Shown: positions 41,688 through 50,746 of the stretch, piece after piece | Layout of the letters: each line of letters opens with the position of its first letter | Numbering within the stretch: position 1 is the first letter of the stretch | Source: Rhodobacteraceae bacterium UBA1943 | Lineage (GTDB): Bacteria; Pseudomonadota; Alphaproteobacteria; Rhodobacterales; Rhodobacteraceae | DNA: 51,822 nucleotides | Direction of reading: 5' to 3' | Assembly: GCA_002336845.1 (NCBI GenBank) | Contig: DDEX01000100.1 | Span: 1-51,822 of the forward strand | Translations under genes and position numbers: made by a program | The notes under the pieces: model-generated | Database searches by the model: none | What the model saw: the letters and a program-made list of their open reading frames with translations, nothing else | What the model was told of the DNA's origin: nothing

Positions 41688-41873
41688 ATGACCATCGCCG
41701 CGCCGGAAACCCAAGTCGTCACCACCTGGAAAGTGGCCTGCGACGGTGGGGAGGGAGCATTGGGCCATCCGCGCGTCTGGCTGTCGATTCCCCAGGATAC
41801 CGGCTTTGTCGAATGCGGCTATTGCGACAAGCGTTATGTGATCGACCGCGAACACGCCCACGACGACCATTAG
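41688..41873 (+). CDS. CHCC zinc-finger domain protein
   Basis: A 61-residue protein: VACDGGEGALGHPRVWLSIP, then DTGFVECGYCDKRYVID and a His-rich end. The pattern Cys, His, Cys-x2-Cys is the zf-CHCC domain, as in complex I subunit NDUFS6 and its bacterial relatives. It probably binds one zinc. AAAGGGG precedes the ATG. The stop is immediately followed by the GTG of the next (frameshifted) gene. Confidence 0.88.
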   Translation: MTIAAPETQVVTTWKVACDGGEGALGHPRVWLSIPQDTGFVECGYCDKRYVIDREHAHDDH

Positions 41874-42550
41874 GTGATCCTGCGCCGCTGGCTCTTGCGG
41901 CTTACAGGCGCAACGCTCGCGCTGCCGGTGCTGTGGTTTTTGTCGGGTCTTGTTGGTGCAGCGATACCGTCGGGTGGCGCTTGGCCAGATGAAGGCATTC
42001 GGGTCGGCCTGCTGCGGGGCCCATTCACTATGATTTCCTGCTGCCGCTGACGCCAGAGACCCGGCAGGACTTTGCCGCGCGGGACAGGGGTGTGCCTGTC
42101 CTCCACCCCGAAGGGCGCTGGCTGTTGGCGGGTTGGGGGTCCGAGGCATTTTACACCACGGCAGGCACCTATGCGGACATCCAGGCCCGTGCGGTCTGGC
42201 AGGCGACGACGGGAGACCGCGCGGTGATGCGGCTGGACGTCTGGGACGCGTTGCCGGTGCAGGACATGCCCGGTCTGCGCTGGATCACCCTGACGCCCGC
42301 ACAGTACGCCACCTTGCGCGCGGGCATCCTTGGCAGTTTCGCCCGCGATGCGCAGGGACAGACGATCCCTTCTGCCGCCGCAGGCTTTACCGACACTGAC
42401 GGGTTCTGGCTGGGCGTGGGGCGGTTCGACCTTTTTCACACCTGCAATGTCTGGGTGGGCCAGCAGTTGCGTGCCACCGGCCTGCGATTCGGCCTTTGGA
42501 CGCCGACACCGCAGGCTGTTGCACTTTCGCTGTGGCTGAACGAAACCTAG
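41874..42550 (+). pseudogene. DUF2459 (TIGR02117-like) protein, frameshifted
   Basis: Two frames together give one protein. Frame one starts GTG at 41874 (VILRRWLLRLTGATLALPVL, a membrane span) and continues to GIRVGLLRGP before meeting a TGA at 42048. Frame two picks up at once with IHYDFLLPLTPETRQDFAAR, then HPEGRWLLAGWGSEAFYTT and the diagnostic C-terminal FHTCNVWVGQQLRATGL. One base is missing in the GGGGCCC run at 42016-42022. The family is of unknown function, usually a periplasmic protein with a Cys-His pair. It could be real decay or a base-call error in a homopolymer. Confidence 0.8.
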
Positions 42551-42554
42551 GCAA

Positions 42555-43037
42555 TTACCGCAGCGGAATGGCAAAGCGCGGGCCGGGCACGGGCCGCTCT
42601 GTCAGGCCCATGTGACGATAGGTTGCCGCTGAGGCCTTGTTCTCCGGATGCGTACCGATCGTCAGGTCAAGGGCCCTCTCGGTCACCGCCTGCTCTTGGG
42701 CCGCCGCGATCAAGGTACGCGCTATGCCCATGCCCCGAAACGGCGGCTGCACATAAAGATGCGTGATGTCCAGCAACAGGTGACCCGAAATCATCTCGTG
42801 CCGCCGGGTGATCAGGGCATAGCCCACCGGATGGCGGGCGGGGCTGCCCGGCAGGCAGGCCACCAGCGCACTCGCCTCCGGTCCTTGCAGCAGCCGGGCA
42901 AGCTGGCCTGGCGTCAGGGTGGCCGTATCGCCGTGATGGGCAGCAAGGGCCACCAGCATCCGGTGCACCTCGGGCAGATCCGAGCTTTCGGCGGGATGGA
43001 CGGTCACCGAAGGGGCGGTAGGGGAATGGGCGTTCAT
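42555..43037 (-). CDS. GNAT acetyltransferase
   Basis: A 160-residue protein. The acetyl-CoA loop lies in FRGMGIARTLIAAAQEQAVT, preceded by the strand LLLDITHLYVQPP, and the C-terminal motif is IGTHPENKASAATYRHMGL. It has the full GNAT fold but no clue to the acceptor. Its ribosome site AAGGAA is inside a stable hairpin at 43043-43072 in the message leader, so translation may be controlled. It is convergent with the DUF2459 gene (4 bp between stops). Confidence 0.87.
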   Translation of the reverse strand: MNAHSPTAPSVTVHPAESSDLPEVHRMLVALAAHHGDTATLTPGQLARLLQGPEASALVACLPGSPARHPVGYALITRRHEMISGHLLLDITHLYVQPPFRGMGIARTLIAAAQEQAVTERALDLTIGTHPENKASAATYRHMGLTERPVPGPRFAIPLR

Positions 43038-43042
43038 GGTCA

Positions 43043-43072
43043 GGTTCCTTCGCCTTGCCCGCGAAGGGAACC
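43043..43072 (-). promoter_or_regulatory. Leader hairpin covering the ribosome site of the GNAT gene
   Basis: On the message strand GGTTCCCTTCGC pairs with GCGAAGGAACC (one bulged C) around a 7-nt loop. The 3' arm contains the Shine-Dalgarno AAGGAA, and the stem ends 5 bases before the ATG. Confidence 0.5.
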
Positions 43073-43219
43073 GTGCCTGGCCTGCCCTTGCGGGGCGGCT
43101 TCTGGGTTCAGTTTCAGGTGAAAGCTGCCCGGCCGCCTATATGGCGTCGGTCCAATAAAACGAAACGAGGGCGGTCAGATGCAGCATGGCGCGGACCATG
43201 CGCCTGCACGGCGGCCCTG

Positions 43220-43426
43220 TCAAGCGCGCGGTCGCCGCCGTGCCAAAAGGACGCCAAGGATGGCCCCCAGGATCAGCCCAAGCGGTGCCCAGAAGAATGC
43301 GACCTGCATCGCATAAGCCCCTTCGGCCTGTGAGATCGGCAGGAGCGAGGGCAAAGCGATGCCCACCGCGAAGAACAGGACACCCCCCAGCATCCCGCCC
43401 AGAACCAGACCGACAAGCCAGCGCAT
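43220..43426 (-). CDS. Small two-span membrane protein, unknown
   Basis: A 68-residue protein: a first span LVGLVLGGMLGGVLFFAVGI, a short polar loop LPISQAEGAYAMQ, a second span VAFFWAPLGLILGAILGVLL, and an Arg-rich end ARRRPRA facing the cytoplasm. AGGAGG sits 6-7 nt before the ATG at 43426, which makes translation likely. It lies between the GNAT and polA, divergent from polA. Family not recognised. Confidence 0.65.
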   Translation of the reverse strand: MRWLVGLVLGGMLGGVLFFAVGIALPSLLPISQAEGAYAMQVAFFWAPLGLILGAILGVLLARRRPRA

Positions 43427-43502
43427 TGCCCCTCCTGCCGGGTGGAAGCCCGGCCCGCTTCGTGCAATTACTTCAGCCTAACATGAAACGGAGGGCGGGC
43501 GC

Positions 43503-46337
43503 ATGGCATTCGGCAAGGGCGATCATCTGCATCTGATCGACGGCTCGGCCTTCATCTTTCGCGCCTACCATGCGCTGCCACCGCTGACGCGCAAGTCCGA
43601 TGGGTTGCCTGTCGGGGCCGTGGCAGGGTTCTGCAACCTGATCTGGAGCGAGATTACCGCGGGCGCTGCCGGCAAGGCCAAGGCCAGCCATATCGCCGTG
43701 GTGTTCGATGCGGGGTCCAAGACCTTCCGCAACGACATCTATCCCGACTACAAGGCCAATCGCCCGGAATTGCCCGAAGACCTGCGGCCCCAGTTCCCCC
43801 TGACCCGCGACGCGACCCGTGCCTTCAATATCGCCTGTATCGAGATGCAGGGGTATGAGGCCGACGACATCATGGCCACCCTTGCCATGCAGGCGCAGGC
43901 CGCGGGCGGTAGTGCCACGATCATCTCGTCCGACAAGGATCTGATGCAACTTGTCGGGCCGGGGATCGACATGTGGGACCCGATGAAGTCCAAACCCATC
44001 GGCCCGGATGAGGTGGTTGAGAAATTCGGCGTGAACCCGGACCGCGTGGTGGATGTGCAGTCGCTGGCCGGGGATTCGGTTGATAACGTGCCCGGTGCGC
44101 CGGGGATCGGCCTGAAGACCGCCGCGCTGCTGATCAACGAATATGGCAATCTGGAAAGCCTGCTGGCGCGGGCGGGTGAGATCAAGCAGCCGAAGCGCCG
44201 CGAGACACTGGTGGACAATGCCGCGCAAATCCGCCTGTCGCGCGATCTGGTGACGCTGCGGCGCGATGTGCCGGTCGAGGTGGGCTTGGACGAATTGGCC
44301 GTGCGGGCGCCGGAGGCGGAACCGCTGATGGAGTTCCTCTCACGGATGGAGTTCCGCACCCTTGCCAGCCGGGTGGCGACGAAGCTGAAGGTCGAGGCCC
44401 CGGTGATCGAGGCGGCCAAGGGGTTCGAGGTGTCGGGTGCCCATGACGCGCCGGTGGCAGCGGCTGAACGCCTGCCCTTCAACCATGACGCCTACGAGGC
44501 CGTGCGCGACATGGCGGCGCTGAACCGTTGGATTGCGGCAATTGCCGAGGCGGGGCGGGTGGCGGTGGATACCGAAACCACCAGCCTGGACGAGATGCGC
44601 GCAGAGCTTGTGGGTATCTCGCTATCGGTCAAGGCGGGTGCGGCCTGCTATATCCCGGTCGGCCACCGGCAGGGTGGGGGCGATCTGTTTGGCTCCAGCG
44701 CCCCGGTCGAGGGGCAATTGCCGCTGGATCAGGTGCTGGCCGCGCTGAAGCCGGTGCTGGAGGATGCGTCGATCCTCAAGATCGGCCAGAATATGAAATA
44801 CGACTGGAAGATCTTTGCCCGCCACGGCATCCGCATTGCGCCTTTGGATGACACGATGCTGATGTCCTATGCCATGCACGCGGGCCTGCACAACCATGGC
44901 ATGGATTATCTGGCGGAGCATTATCTTGGCCACAAGACCATTCCGATCAAAGAGTTGATCGGCTCTGGCAAGGCACAACTGACCTTTGATCAGGTCGAGA
45001 TCGACAAGGCGGTGCGCTATGCCGCCGAGGATGCCGATGTAACCCTGCGGCTGTGGGAAATCTTTCGCCCGCAGTTGCCCAGGGTCCGCGTGACCACGGT
45101 TTACGAAACCCTGGAACGCCCCTTGGTGCCGGTGCTTGCCGATATGGAAATGGCGGGCGTGCAGGTGGACCGCGATACGCTTGCCCGCATGTCGAACGCC
45201 TTCGCGCAGAAGATGGCGCAGCTAGAGGATGAGATCGGCGAGCTTGCGGGTGAAAAGTTCAATGTCGGCTCACCCAAGCAGTTGGGTGAATTCCTGTTCG
45301 ACCGTCTGGGCCTGCCCGGCGGCGAAAAGACCAAGACCGGCGCTTATGGCACCGGGGCGGATGTGCTGGAAGACATCACGACGCTGGAGGATACCCACCC
45401 GCAAGGCGCCCGCGTGGCGGCGCGGATTCTGGACTGGCGGCAGGTCGCCAAGCTGAAATCCACCTATACCGACGCGCTGCAAACCGCGATCAACCCCGAA
45501 ACGGGCCGCGTTCACACCAGCTATTCCATCGCGGGCGCGAACACGGGCCGTCTGGCCTCGACCGATCCGAACCTGCAAAACATTCCGGTGCGAACCGAGG
45601 AGGGGCGGCGCATCCGCGAGGCGTTTGTGGCGCCGAAGGGCCGGGTTCTGGTCAGCCTTGACTATAGCCAGATCGAACTGCGGATTCTGGCCCATATCGC
45701 CGATATTCCCGCCTTGCAGCAGGCGTTCCGTGATGGCCTTGACATTCACGCCATGACGGCAAGCGAAATGTTCAACGTGCCCCTGGACCAGATGACCAGC
45801 GACATCCGCCGCCGGGCCAAGGCGATCAACTTTGGCGTGATCTACGGCATTTCCGGCTTTGGCCTTGCCCGTAACCTGCGGATTCCGCGGGCCGAGGCGC
45901 AGGGCTTTATCGACCGCTATTTCGAGCGGTTCCCCGGCATCCGCGAATATATGGACCAGACCATCGCTTTTGCGAAAGAGCGGGGTTTTGTGCAGACCCT
46001 GTTCGGCCGCAAGATCAATACACCCGAGATCAACGCCAAGGGGCCGGGCGCAGGCTTTGCCCGCCGCGCTGCGATCAACGCGCCGATACAAGGGACGGCC
46101 GCCGATGTGATCCGCCGCGCCATGATCCGTATGCCCGCCGCGATTGCGGGGATGGATGCGAAGATGCTGCTACAGGTCCATGACGAATTGCTGTTCGAGG
46201 TTGCCGAAGATACCGTTCCCGCCCTTATCGTGCGTGCGAAAGAGGTGATGGAGGGTGCATCACATCCCGCCGTTGACCTGAAGGTGCCCTTGGTGGTCGA
46301 GGCGGGGCAGGGCCGCAACTGGGCCGAGGCGCATTAA
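43503..46337 (+). CDS. polA: DNA polymerase I
   Basis: A 944-residue family A polymerase. The 5' nuclease domain starts LHLIDGSAFIFRAYHALPPL and includes GYEADDIMATLA and SSDKDLMQLV, ending about residue 300. The 3'-5' exonuclease domain is intact: VAVDTETTSLDEM near 354, GQNMKYDWKIF, and YAAEDADVTLRLW, so proofreading is expected. Polymerase motif A is LVSLDYSQIELRILAHI near 717, motif B RRRAKAINFGVIYGISGFGL, motif C LLQVHDELLFEV near 892. It fills gaps in repair and replaces primers. ACGGAGGGCGGGCGC precedes the ATG. Confidence 0.97.
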   Translation: MAFGKGDHLHLIDGSAFIFRAYHALPPLTRKSDGLPVGAVAGFCNLIWSEITAGAAGKAKASHIAVVFDAGSKTFRNDIYPDYKANRPELPEDLRPQFPLTRDATRAFNIACIEMQGYEADDIMATLAMQAQAAGGSATIISSDKDLMQLVGPGIDMWDPMKSKPIGPDEVVEKFGVNPDRVVDVQSLAGDSVDNVPGAPGIGLKTAALLINEYGNLESLLARAGEIKQPKRRETLVDNAAQIRLSRDLVTLRRDVPVEVGLDELAVRAPEAEPLMEFLSRMEFRTLASRVATKLKVEAPVIEAAKGFEVSGAHDAPVAAAERLPFNHDAYEAVRDMAALNRWIAAIAEAGRVAVDTETTSLDEMRAELVGISLSVKAGAACYIPVGHRQGGGDLFGSSAPVEGQLPLDQVLAALKPVLEDASILKIGQNMKYDWKIFARHGIRIAPLDDTMLMSYAMHAGLHNHGMDYLAEHYLGHKTIPIKELIGSGKAQLTFDQVEIDKAVRYAAEDADVTLRLWEIFRPQLPRVRVTTVYETLERPLVPVLADMEMAGVQVDRDTLARMSNAFAQKMAQLEDEIGELAGEKFNVGSPKQLGEFLFDRLGLPGGEKTKTGAYGTGADVLEDITTLEDTHPQGARVAARILDWRQVAKLKSTYTDALQTAINPETGRVHTSYSIAGANTGRLASTDPNLQNIPVRTEEGRRIREAFVAPKGRVLVSLDYSQIELRILAHIADIPALQQAFRDGLDIHAMTASEMFNVPLDQMTSDIRRRAKAINFGVIYGISGFGLARNLRIPRAEAQGFIDRYFERFPGIREYMDQTIAFAKERGFVQTLFGRKINTPEINAKGPGAGFARRAAINAPIQGTAADVIRRAMIRMPAAIAGMDAKMLLQVHDELLFEVAEDTVPALIVRAKEVMEGASHPAVDLKVPLVVEAGQGRNWAEAH

Positions 46338-46556
46338 GTGCAGGCATCCTGCTGCACGCAGGAGAGATGCGGAGGCTTGCCTGCTTCGGGCAGAGCAAAG
46401 GCACGGGCGTTCTGGCCTGACGGATTGCGGGGCGACTGGCCCCGAGGGGCGCCGGTTCTGGACCGTCACCCCGCCAAGCCTGCTGACAAAAGGCCGCGAA
46501 CTGCGCGGAATGCCCGTGCAAATACCGGTTGATCGATATGGGTTACTTGCCCGGTA

Positions 46557-47654
46557 TCAGCCGTTGAACAGGAAATGCAGGACGTCGCCGTCCTTGACCT
46601 CATAGGTCTTGCCTTCGACACGAAACTTTCCGGCCTCTTTGGCCCCCGCCTCGCCGTTGCCGGAAACGTAATCGTCATAGCCGACAGTTTCGGCGCGGAT
46701 GAAGCCTTTCTCGAAGTCGCCATGAATCACACCGGCGGCTTGCGGTGCCAGCGTGCCCTTGGTGATCGTCCAGGCGCGGGCCTCTTTCGGGCCTACCGTG
46801 AAATAGGTTTGCAGGCCCAGCAGGTCATATCCCGCGCGGATCAGCCGGTCCAGTCCCGCCTCGTGCAGGCCCATTTCCTCCAGGAACATCTGGGCTTCAT
46901 CCGCAGGAAGCTGGCTGATCTCTTCCTCGATCCGGGCCGAGATCACCACAGAACCCGCGCCTTGTGCCTTGGCCATTGTGGCCACGCGGGCCGACTGGCT
47001 GTTGCCTAGGGCGGCGCTGGCCTCTTCGACGTTGCAGACATAAAGCACGGGCTTGGCGGTCAGCAATTGCAGCATCCGCCACTGTTTCTGGTCTTCGGGG
47101 GCAACCTTGACCGTGCGGGCGGGCTGGCCTGCCTCCAGCGCCGCCAGGGCGGCGCGCAGCAGGCGGTCCTGGTCCAGCGTGTCCTGATCGCCGCCGCGCA
47201 GCTTTTTCGCAAGGCCGGTCAGGCGGCGTTCGACCGATTCCAGATCGGCCAGCATCAGTTCGGTTTCGATGGTCTCGGCATCGGCCACGGGATCGATCCG
47301 GCCTTCGACATGGGTGATGTCGCCGTCTTCAAAACACCGCAGCACATGGGCGATGGCGTCGCATTCGCGGATGTTGGCAAGGAACTGGTTGCCCAGACCT
47401 TCACCCTTCGACGCACCGCGCACCAGACCCGCAATGTCAACAAATGTCAGCCGGGTGGGGATGATCTGTTTTGACCCGGCAATCTCGGCCAGCTTGTCCA
47501 GACGCGGGTCGGGCACGGCCACGTCGCCCACGTTCGGCTCAATGGTGCAGAACGGAAAGTTGGCCGCCTGTGCCGCCGCCGTGCGCGTAAGGGCATTGAA
47601 CAGGGTGGATTTCCCCACATTGGGAAGCCCGACGATACCCATCTTGAAACCCAT
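46557..47654 (-). CDS. ychF: Redox-regulated ATPase YchF
   Basis: A 365-residue Obg-family protein. G1 is IVGLPNVGKSTLFNALT, G2/G3 are PTRLTFVDIAGLVRGASKGE, a coiled-coil insert lies at about 130-200, and the C-terminal TGS domain is ARAWTITKGTLAPQAAGVIH with KFRVEGKTYEVKDGDVLHFL. The NxxE specificity motif (VCNVEEAS) favours ATP over GTP. It binds ribosomes and is linked to stress. The start at 47654 gives MGFKMGIVGLPNVGK; upstream frame is not coding. 219 bp before it (46338-46556) toward polA hold no gene. Confidence 0.95.
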   Translation of the reverse strand: MGFKMGIVGLPNVGKSTLFNALTRTAAAQAANFPFCTIEPNVGDVAVPDPRLDKLAEIAGSKQIIPTRLTFVDIAGLVRGASKGEGLGNQFLANIRECDAIAHVLRCFEDGDITHVEGRIDPVADAETIETELMLADLESVERRLTGLAKKLRGGDQDTLDQDRLLRAALAALEAGQPARTVKVAPEDQKQWRMLQLLTAKPVLYVCNVEEASAALGNSQSARVATMAKAQGAGSVVISARIEEEISQLPADEAQMFLEEMGLHEAGLDRLIRAGYDLLGLQTYFTVGPKEARAWTITKGTLAPQAAGVIHGDFEKGFIRAETVGYDDYVSGNGEAGAKEAGKFRVEGKTYEVKDGDVLHFLFNG

Positions 47655-47798
47655 GATGCCGTTCCTTGTGACCAAACCGAAGGGGGCATAGGCCGCGCCT
47701 GCCCGGCGGTCAAGCGGATTGCCGCACGTTACCCCCGCCGCAGGCGCGCAGGAAATGCCTTGGTGCCATGGTCGCGCCAGTTTCAGACCGAGGATTTC

Positions 47799-47960
47799 AT
47801 GCCTGCGCTGCCCTATCTGCATTTTCTGGGACAATGCGCCGAAGCGGTGGCCTTCTACGCAGCTTTCTCGCACGGGTTCGGCATGGTGAAGGACTGCTTC
47901 GGAACCCACTGGGTCATCGCGGCGATGCCTGCCGTCCAAGCGGCAATGCCCGTTCTTTGA
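47799..47960 (+). pseudogene. Internally deleted VOC/PhnB-like gene remnant
   Basis: A 53-codon frame reads MPALPYLHFLGQCAEAVAFY-AAF and then, without break, SHGFGMVKDCFGTHWVI-AAM. The first part is the start of PhnB/3-demethylubiquinone methyltransferase-like VOC proteins (PYL-F-G-C-EA-FY). The second is their C-terminal FGM-x-D-x-FG-x-W motif. The middle 80 or so residues of the usual 130 are gone, so the fold cannot form. It may still be transcribed toward trpA. Confidence 0.6.
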
Positions 47961-48042
47961 CAGGCGTTCTTTGGCGGGGGCATTGATTTTCCCGCCCCAC
48001 CCGTGCAAACCGCCAGTCAGAACAAGTGACAGCGGGCCCGCC

Positions 48043-48834
48043 ATGACCAGAATCGACGATACCTTCGCGCGGCTGAAGGCCGAAGGCAAAAAGGCCTTCG
48101 TCGCCTATCTGATGGCGGGCGACCCCGATCTGGCACGCTCGCTGGCCGTGATGAAGGGGCTGCCGGGCGCCGGGGTCGATGTGATCGAACTGGGTGTCCC
48201 CTTCACCGACCCGATGGCCGACGGCCCGACCGTGCAGCTTGCCGGTCAGCGCGCGCTGGATGGCGGCATGACGATGGACAAGACCCTGCAACTGGTGCGC
48301 GATTTCCGTGCGGGTGATGCGACGACACCCATCGTTTTGATGGGATATTACAACCCGATCTATTCGCGCGGCGTTGACCGCTTTCTGGCCGAGGCGCGCG
48401 AGGCCGGGATCGACGGGCTGATCGTGGTTGATCTGCCGCCAGAGGAAGATGACGAGCTGTGCATCCCGGCGCAAAAGGCCGGGCTGAATTTCATCCGGCT
48501 GGCTACCCCCACCACCGACGACAAGCGCCTGCCCAAAGTGCTGCAAAACACCTCTGGGTTTGTCTATTACGTCTCGATTACCGGCATCACGGGGGCCGCT
48601 GCCGCACAGGCGGGCGATGTCGGCCCCGAGGTGGCGCGGATCAAGCGGTCCACCGACCTGCCGGTCGTCGTCGGGTTCGGGATCTCGACCCCCGAAACGG
48701 CGCAGGCGATTGCCGGGGTGGCGGATGGGGCCGTTGTCGGCTCGGCCATCGTGAAAGAGATCGCCTCGGGCAAGCCGGTTGATCAGGTGCTGGCCTTTGT
48801 CGCGGCGTTGGCCGCTGGCGCACATTCCGCCTGA
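48043..48834 (+). CDS. trpA: Tryptophan synthase alpha chain
   Basis: A 263-residue TIM barrel. The catalytic Glu is in VIELGVPFTDPMADGPTVQL, and the second acid Asp is in DPMADGP. GYYNPIYSRGVDRFLAEARE, VDLPPEEDDEL, and the phosphate loop VVVGFGISTPETAQAIAGVA with DGAVVGSAIV are present. It cleaves indole-3-glycerol phosphate and channels indole to TrpB. No trpB adjoins it, an arrangement in which trpA stands apart. The ATG at 48043 gives MTRIDDTFARLKAEGKKAF. Confidence 0.96.
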   Translation: MTRIDDTFARLKAEGKKAFVAYLMAGDPDLARSLAVMKGLPGAGVDVIELGVPFTDPMADGPTVQLAGQRALDGGMTMDKTLQLVRDFRAGDATTPIVLMGYYNPIYSRGVDRFLAEAREAGIDGLIVVDLPPEEDDELCIPAQKAGLNFIRLATPTTDDKRLPKVLQNTSGFVYYVSITGITGAAAAQAGDVGPEVARIKRSTDLPVVVGFGISTPETAQAIAGVADGAVVGSAIVKEIASGKPVDQVLAFVAALAAGAHSA

Positions 48835-48929
48835 CAGGACGGGAATTCCGACCTCTGCCCATGGTTGTCTGCGCTTGGCGCCGGCGCTAGGCTGGCCGCA
48901 GGTTTTTCTTGCGGGCCAGCGGATTTCAC

Positions 48930-49517
48930 ATGGCGATCATCTTGGGCCAACTGGCCACCCTGACCGGAAATGTCACCACCTTGCAGTGGATCAAGCCGGG
49001 GTTCGAGGCGGATACCGAAGCCGCGCTGGGCTATCACCGCGGTCGTCTGGCGCAGGGTTACTGGATCATGGTGTTAAAGCGCCTGCCGCAGCCGCATGAG
49101 TTCACCTTTGACGGCACCACCCTGAACTCGGGTGGTCGGACGGGCCTGCCGGGCCAGACCGAAGCCGCCGACAAATTGCGCCCCAAGGTGCATGACCGGG
49201 TTCTGGCCGAGCGGGGGGCTGTGGGCTATGCCGACCTTCAGCGCCGCACGCTGGGCCATGTTGCCGTTCAGGGCGACCAGCGCATCGCCAAGGTGCTGCC
49301 CGCGCTGCGCAATGATGCAGGCATGGCCCCGGCGGATCAGTACCCGATGGGCGGTGGTGGCCTGCAATGGGTCATCACGCCGCCCGGACTGCCCTTCATG
49401 GCTGCGGCAGAGGTGCGCCCCGATGGAACGGTGGCCATTCCGGGTCAGGTTCTGAACTTGCGGACTGGCGGCTATGATACGAGAGCGCGGCTGCGACAGC
49501 ATCTGATGTCGGCCTGA
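48930..49517 (+). CDS. Protein of unknown function
   Basis: A 195-residue soluble protein I do not recognise. It opens MAIILGQLATLTGNVTTLQW and has a Gly/Pro-rich middle (TFDGTTLNSGGRTGLPGQTE), a basic strand-helix region (RGAVGYADLQRRTLGHVAVQ) and a C-terminal RTGGYDTRARLRQHLMSA. No signal peptide, membrane span or cysteine is present. GGATTTCAC precedes the ATG, a weak ribosome site; ATG 48909 is an alternative. It lies between trpA and lldD in the same direction. Confidence 0.65.
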   Translation: MAIILGQLATLTGNVTTLQWIKPGFEADTEAALGYHRGRLAQGYWIMVLKRLPQPHEFTFDGTTLNSGGRTGLPGQTEAADKLRPKVHDRVLAERGAVGYADLQRRTLGHVAVQGDQRIAKVLPALRNDAGMAPADQYPMGGGGLQWVITPPGLPFMAAAEVRPDGTVAIPGQVLNLRTGGYDTRARLRQHLMSA

Positions 49518-49579
49518 AGGTGGCTTGCGATTACTGGCGTGATTGGTAATATTGCCTTACCAGTTCAGCGGAGTCGCCC

Positions 49580-50743
49580 ATGCCCGTCATCACCTGCATC
49601 GAAGACCTCAAGCGTCTGCATCAGAAGCGCACGCCCAAGATGTTCTGGGATTACTGCGAAAGCGGCAGCTACACCGAGCAGACGTTTCGCGATAATTCCA
49701 GCGATTTCAGCAAGATACGCCTGCGCCAGCGCGTGGCGCGCGATCTGACGGGGCGCACGACCGAAAGCACCATGATCGGGCAAAAAGTGGCGATGCCGGT
49801 GGCGCTGGCTCCGGTCGGCTCAACCGGAATGCAGAACCCGGATGGTGAGATCAAGGCGGCACGGGCAGCAGCCGCCTTTGGCGTGCCTTTCACGCTTTCC
49901 ACCATGTCGATCTGTTCGATCGAGGACGTAGCCCAGCACAGCCCGGAACCGTTCTGGTTTCAGCTTTATGTGATGAAGGATGAAGATTTCGTCGATGCCA
50001 TCATCGAGCGGGCGCGGGCGGCCAAGTGTTCGGCGCTGGTGCTGACGCTGGATCTGCAAATTCTGGGCCAGCGTCACAAGGATCTGAAGAACGGCCTGAC
50101 CTCTCCGCCCAAGCTGACTTTGCCCAATATCCTGAACATGATGACCAAGCCGGCCTGGTCCCTGGGGATGCTGGCCACGCCGCGCCGGACCTTTCGCAAT
50201 ATCGTGGGCCATGCCAAGGGCGTCACCGATCTGGCCAACCTGACCGCCTGGACCAATGAACAGTTCGACCCGCTACTGGATTGGTCGAAGGTGCGGCGGA
50301 TCAAGGACCAATGGGGCGGCAAGCTGATCCTGAAGGGTATCCTTGATGCCGAAGATGCCCGCATGGCGCTGGATGTCGGGGCCGATGCGATGATCGTGTC
50401 GAACCACGGCGGGCGGCAACTGGATGGGGCGCTGTCCTCGATCCGGGCGCTGCCGTCCATCGTGCGGGCGGTGGGCGACAAGACCGAGGTGTTCCTCGAT
50501 TCAGGCATCCGCTCGGGTCAGGACGTGCTGAAGGCGCTGGCCCTTGGTGCCAAGGGCACCTTCATTGGCCGGGCCTTTGTGCATGGGCTGGGGGCAATGG
50601 GGCAGGCGGGCGTGACCAAGGCGCTGGAGGTGATCCACAAGGAAATGGACATCACCATGGCCCTGTGCGGCTGCCAGAAAGCCCGCGATTTCGGGCCGGA
50701 GCATGTGCTGGTGCCCGAAGATTTCGAGGGGAAGTGGGCGTGA
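49580..50743 (+). CDS. lldD: FMN-dependent L-lactate dehydrogenase / alpha-hydroxy acid oxidase
   Basis: A 387-residue TIM-barrel flavoenzyme. FMN contacts lie in ALAPVGSTGMQNPDGEIKAA, FTLSTMSICSIEDV and FWFQLYVMKDEDFV. The catalytic His and substrate Arg are in IVSNHGGRQLDGALSS near residue 272, and FLDSGIRSGQDVLKALALGA with GRAFVHGLGAMGQAG holds the phosphate. It oxidises L-lactate (or a related L-2-hydroxy acid) to the keto acid, passing electrons to the respiratory chain. The stop is followed within 5 bp by the proposed tracrRNA, so their transcripts may be linked. Confidence 0.92.
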   Translation: MPVITCIEDLKRLHQKRTPKMFWDYCESGSYTEQTFRDNSSDFSKIRLRQRVARDLTGRTTESTMIGQKVAMPVALAPVGSTGMQNPDGEIKAARAAAAFGVPFTLSTMSICSIEDVAQHSPEPFWFQLYVMKDEDFVDAIIERARAAKCSALVLTLDLQILGQRHKDLKNGLTSPPKLTLPNILNMMTKPAWSLGMLATPRRTFRNIVGHAKGVTDLANLTAWTNEQFDPLLDWSKVRRIKDQWGGKLILKGILDAEDARMALDVGADAMIVSNHGGRQLDGALSSIRALPSIVRAVGDKTEVFLDSGIRSGQDVLKALALGAKGTFIGRAFVHGLGAMGQAGVTKALEVIHKEMDITMALCGCQKARDFGPEHVLVPEDFEGKWA

Positions 50744-50746
50744 CCT

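Noticed and set aside
46338..46556. Possible small gene between polA and ychF
   Set aside because: The ATG frames are short (under 20 codons) or lack ribosome sites; I see nothing in this gap but presumed transcript ends.
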